Positions 61,190-64,000 of a DNA stretch of 64,000 nt are shown here, one piece after another (within the stretch, counting starts at the first letter, position 1; the number at the start of each line of letters is the position of its first letter). This stretch comes from Candidatus Cloacimonadota bacterium (GTDB taxonomy: Bacteria > Cloacimonadota > Cloacimonadia > Cloacimonadales > TCS61), in assembly GCA_030445745.1 (NCBI GenBank), contig JASUTE010000005.1, forward strand, positions 62,001 to 126,000, read 5' to 3'. The notes under the pieces were generated by a model, which was not told where the DNA came from, did not search any database, and worked only from the letters and a program-made list of their open reading frames with translations. The position numbers and the translations under genes are program-made.

Positions 61190-62788
61190 ATGAAGAAATT
61201 ACTTTTGTTAGGAGATGAAGCTTTTGCTCAAGGAGCACTGGATTCTGGAATTTCTGGTGCTTTTGGCTATCCGGGCACACCCTCTACCGAGATTGTAGAG
61301 TATGTGCAGAGTAACCAGGAAGCAATCGAACGAGATGTAAAACGAGCTTGGTCAGCAAATGAAAAAACATCTATGGAAGAGGCATTGGGAATGTCTTTTG
61401 CTGGCAAACGTGCCATCGTTACCATGAAACATGTGGGTTTGAATGTAGCGGCCGATCCATTCATGAATTCAGCTATGGTAGGAGCTAATGGAGGTTTAAT
61501 CGTAGCAGTAGCCGATGATCCTTCCATGCACTCTTCCCAGAATGAACAGGATTCGCGGGTTTATGGTAAATTCGCTATGGTGCCTATTATGGAACCTGCC
61601 AATCAGCAAGAAGCTTACGAAATGCCTTTCAAAGCTTTCGAAATTTCCGAAAAATATGAAATCCCAGTTCTATTTAGAATAACCACCAGACTGGCTCATT
61701 CCCGTTCGGGAGTTACACGTAGAAAAAAATTACCTGAGAAAAAAGGGTCGATGCCTGAATATATGTATCAGTTCATGCTTTTGCCAGCTATAGCTCGTAA
61801 AAAATACAAAAAATTGCTGGAATTGCAGAAAGATCTGGAAAAAGAATCTGAAAACTCACCCTTCAACAAATATACCGATGGTGAAGATAAAAGCTTGGGA
61901 ATAATAACTTGTGGATTGGGTTACAACTATCTTATGGAAAACTTCAAAGATCTGAAAAAAACACATCCAGTATTAAAAATAGGACAATATCCTCTTCCCA
62001 GAAAACAAGTAGAGAAAATTACTTCCGAATGTGAAGAAATATTGGTTATAGAAGAAGGAATGCCGGTTGTGGAAGAGATGCTAAAAGGTTATTTAGAAAA
62101 GAAACCAAAAATTAAAGGTCGTTTGGATGGCACTCTACCTCGAGATGGTGAATTGAATCCATCACTAGTAAGAAAAGCTCTGGGCTTAGCTTCCCCACAA
62201 GGTTATGAAATGCCTGAACTGGTAGCTAAACGTCCACCAGCACTTTGTGTAGGCTGTCCGCACCGTGATAGTTTCCAAGCATTGAACGAAGCAATGGAAA
62301 AATATGGTAAGGGACATGTATTTTCCGATATAGGATGTTATACTCTTGGGTTCCAACCTCCTTTCAATGCTATAAATTCCTGTGTTGATATGGGAGCTTC
62401 TGTTTCGATGGCTGTGGGAGCTGCTACTGCAGGATTTTTCCCCTCAATAGCTGTTATTGGCGATTCCACTTTTGGCCATTCTGGTATGACCGGCCTCTTG
62501 GATGCTGTAGATAAAAAAGCAAATGTAGTTATTATGATTTTAGATAACGATACAACCGCTATGACAGGTATGCAGGACTCCGTTGTAACCGGTAGAATAG
62601 AAAGTATTTGTGAGGGAATTGGTGTGAAAAAAGACCATATTAGAGTTATCAATCCACTGTCACGTCATCACGATGAAAACGTGAAGGTAATTAAAGAAGA
62701 GATAGCTTATGATGGGGTTTCTGTAATTATTCCACGTCGTCCCTGTATTCAAGTTTATGCTAAAAGAAAAAGAGATAAGGAGATTTAA
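61190..62788 (+). CDS. iorA: Indolepyruvate:ferredoxin oxidoreductase, alpha subunit without Fe-S tail
   Basis: A 532-residue thiamine-diphosphate enzyme. N-terminal GAFGYPGTPSTEIVEYVQ, the CVGCPHRDSF element and the TPP-binding region GDSTFGHSGM with LDNDTTAMTG are present. It converts aryl pyruvates from aromatic amino acids to acyl-CoA and reduced ferredoxin. It ends at RRPCIQVYAKRKRDKEI, whereas usual IorA continues with a two-cluster ferredoxin domain; that tail is absent. iorB follows two bases later. Confidence 0.95.
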   Translation: MKKLLLLGDEAFAQGALDSGISGAFGYPGTPSTEIVEYVQSNQEAIERDVKRAWSANEKTSMEEALGMSFAGKRAIVTMKHVGLNVAADPFMNSAMVGANGGLIVAVADDPSMHSSQNEQDSRVYGKFAMVPIMEPANQQEAYEMPFKAFEISEKYEIPVLFRITTRLAHSRSGVTRRKKLPEKKGSMPEYMYQFMLLPAIARKKYKKLLELQKDLEKESENSPFNKYTDGEDKSLGIITCGLGYNYLMENFKDLKKTHPVLKIGQYPLPRKQVEKITSECEEILVIEEGMPVVEEMLKGYLEKKPKIKGRLDGTLPRDGELNPSLVRKALGLASPQGYEMPELVAKRPPALCVGCPHRDSFQALNEAMEKYGKGHVFSDIGCYTLGFQPPFNAINSCVDMGASVSMAVGAATAGFFPSIAVIGDSTFGHSGMTGLLDAVDKKANVVIMILDNDTTAMTGMQDSVVTGRIESICEGIGVKKDHIRVINPLSRHHDENVKVIKEEIAYDGVSVIIPRRPCIQVYAKRKRDKEI

Positions 62789-62790
62789 GC

Positions 62791-63372
62791 ATGAAAAAAG
62801 ATATAATTCTAGCTGGTGTAGGTGGTCAAGGAATCCTGTCTATTGCAACCATTATTGGTTATGCAGTTATCGAAAGCGGATATAATCTGAAACAGTCTGA
62901 AGTGCATGGAATGTCCCAGCGAGGCGGAGATGTGCAATCTCACCTGAGAATTTCCGATAATGAAATATATTCCGATCTTATTCCACTGGGAAACGCTGAT
63001 ATGATACTGGCAGTAGAGCCTATGGAAGCTCTGCGGTTTTTGCCATATCTGGCACCCGCTGGCTGGTTAATTACCAACACCAAAACTTTCGAAAACATCC
63101 CAGATTATCCCGAAAAAGACAAAATAATCACAGAAATAGAACAGTTGAAAAACAAAGTTGCTTTAGATGCCGATGGCATAGCCAAAGAATTAGGAACGAC
63201 TAAGGTGATGAATATGGTAATGTTAGGCGCTGCTTCTGAATTTCTGGAATTAGAATACAGCAAATTGGAAGAAGGAATAAAAAGCGTATTTGGCAGAAAA
63301 GGTGAGAAGATTGTGGAAACTAATCTGAAAGCCATGGCTGCTGGAAAAAAAATAGCTCAAGAAAAAAAATAA
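62791..63372 (+). CDS. iorB: Indolepyruvate:ferredoxin oxidoreductase, beta subunit
   Basis: A 193-residue gamma-type subunit: ILAGVGGQGILSIATIIG at the N-terminus and QSEVHGMSQRGGDVQSHLR, both diagnostic of IorB. With IorA it oxidises indolepyruvate or phenylpyruvate and passes electrons to ferredoxin. The ribosome-binding site AAGGAG lies inside the iorA end. A terminator follows. Confidence 0.96.
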   Translation: MKKDIILAGVGGQGILSIATIIGYAVIESGYNLKQSEVHGMSQRGGDVQSHLRISDNEIYSDLIPLGNADMILAVEPMEALRFLPYLAPAGWLITNTKTFENIPDYPEKDKIITEIEQLKNKVALDADGIAKELGTTKVMNMVMLGAASEFLELEYSKLEEGIKSVFGRKGEKIVETNLKAMAAGKKIAQEKK

Positions 63373-63391
63373 ACGATTAATTTACCTAGAA

Positions 63392-63424
63392 AAGCCTGCT
63401 GCCCAGTGTAGCAGGCTTATTTTA
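63392..63424 (+). terminator. Terminator after iorB
   Basis: AAGCCTGCT and AGCAGGCTT form a nine-base-pair stem with loop GCCCAGTGT, followed by ATTTTAT. It lies between converging genes and is likely bidirectional. Confidence 0.8.
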
Positions 63425-64000
63425 TAGCATAGCAATATTCGCAGGCAAACCTACATGTGTTGTAAGTTCCTATATCACGGCTTTGGGCACATAAACAGTT
63501 CTTTCTTTGTCCTGTATCTTTGGCTTTACTGATTCTGCGGCCGCTTATATCTTCCACTAAATCACCATCAATGCAGCTTCCCTGTTTTATATTAGGAAGC
63601 CTATCGCAGCAGCTTTGAGCTTGGATGTGGTTTTCTGCGGCTAGCTGTTTTAAATGCTGCATAAAATCTGGTAAATCTTTCAATTCAAGCACATTTTTTA
63701 AAATTTTATAGTTTTTTAGTCGTTTACGGGTTTTAGCATATTCATCGTAGAGACTTATGATAACTTTATTGGTATAACCTTTCAGACTTTTTGCAATTTT
63801 TTGGAAGCTACGCAGGTGAAAATCCATATCGGTTTGCTGGCTTATTATTATCGGGTCATAGCGCCAAATTATGCGTCTGCTTCCTACTAAACTACTAATT
63901 TTTTGAAACATTTCTACTCTTTTTGGAAGCGGAGGTAGTTGGTTCTCGAAAGTTTTATCGTAGGCATTTAATGTGAATAAAAAATAGAATGGATAACCCA
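63417..64000 (-). CDS. DUF1848-family protein, 5' end outside the window
   Basis: The minus strand reads GYPFYFLFTLNAYDKTFENQ at the right edge, then IIWRYDPIIISQQTDMDFHL, and ends with two cysteine clusters (RKNCLCAQSRDIGTYNTC and CRFACEYCYA). This is the DUF1848 family, whose members resemble radical-SAM-type barrels and whose terminal Cys could bind an Fe-S cluster. An internal ATG at 63911 is not the start, because similarity continues upstream. Function is unknown. Confidence 0.9.
   Translation of the reverse strand, partial: GYPFYFLFTLNAYDKTFENQLPPLPKRVEMFQKISSLVGSRRIIWRYDPIIISQQTDMDFHLRSFQKIAKSLKGYTNKVIISLYDEYAKTRKRLKNYKILKNVLELKDLPDFMQHLKQLAAENHIQAQSCCDRLPNIKQGSCIDGDLVEDISGRRISKAKDTGQRKNCLCAQSRDIGTYNTCRFACEYCYAIK

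Overview
This 64 kb window is AT-rich chromosomal DNA of an anaerobic Gram-negative bacterium. The evidence for anaerobiosis is a ferredoxin-linked indolepyruvate oxidoreductase, superoxide reductase, rubrerythrin and flavodiiron protein, a sodium-pumping Nqr-type complex and formate-tetrahydrofolate ligase. The evidence for a Gram-negative envelope is a lipoprotein MltD-like transglycosylase, an EnvC-like protein and secreted enzymes, one with a C-terminal sorting-type tail. The gene set and style suggest the FCB side of the tree, and Candidatus Cloacimonadota would fit. That placement is inference from the gene set, not a search result.

Layout. 1-1021: 5' part of groEL behind a CIRCE operator. 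1187-4021: secreted M1 metallopeptidase. 4497-10821: oxidative-stress island led by a Fur/PerR-type regulator with a 19-bp palindromic operator, then mutM, flavodiiron protein, ferritin, superoxide reductase, peroxiredoxin, rubrerythrin, rubredoxin, a ferritin-like protein and a dihydroorotate-dehydrogenase-like protein. 10841-16831: fhs and an Nqr-like BCDEF set without NqrA. 16838-21826: EnvC-like protein, a YrdC/low-molecular-weight phosphatase fusion, an M20 hydrolase, alanine racemase and a broken HPP gene. 21827-30913 (minus): the classic rimP-nusA-ylxR-L7Ae-infB-rbfA-nrnA-truB-ribF-radA block.

31188-34763: nitrilase-family hydrolase, trmFO and a NifX-like/VOC/MPNRDGTGP cluster. 34858-37828: the most unusual stretch. 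It has two tandem sigma-like genes sharing an unknown C-terminal domain, two copies of an ECF-type promoter-like motif (GTCCCC, 15 bp, CGTATATA), a tiny secreted protein, and the same outward-facing terminator stem at both ends. 37879-48622: queF, tRNA-Arg, trmB, dgt, prfB (with programmed frameshift), uppS, cdsA, rmlB (apparent AUU start), mltD-like, rimI, tmk, ctpA and a ferritin-like gene. 48660-61043 (minus): MATE transporter, unknown secreted proteins, a Type II restriction-modification set overlapping the end of hslU, then hslV, ftsH, hpt and tilS. 61190-63372: iorAB. 63417-64000: partial DUF1848 gene.

How the genes fit together. The island at 4.5-9.8 kb would remove oxygen, superoxide and peroxide, store iron and repair 8-oxoguanine. 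Fhs, Nqr and IorAB fit fermentation of amino acids with reduced ferredoxin and NADH as carriers. No CRISPR array, prophage or insertion sequence was seen.
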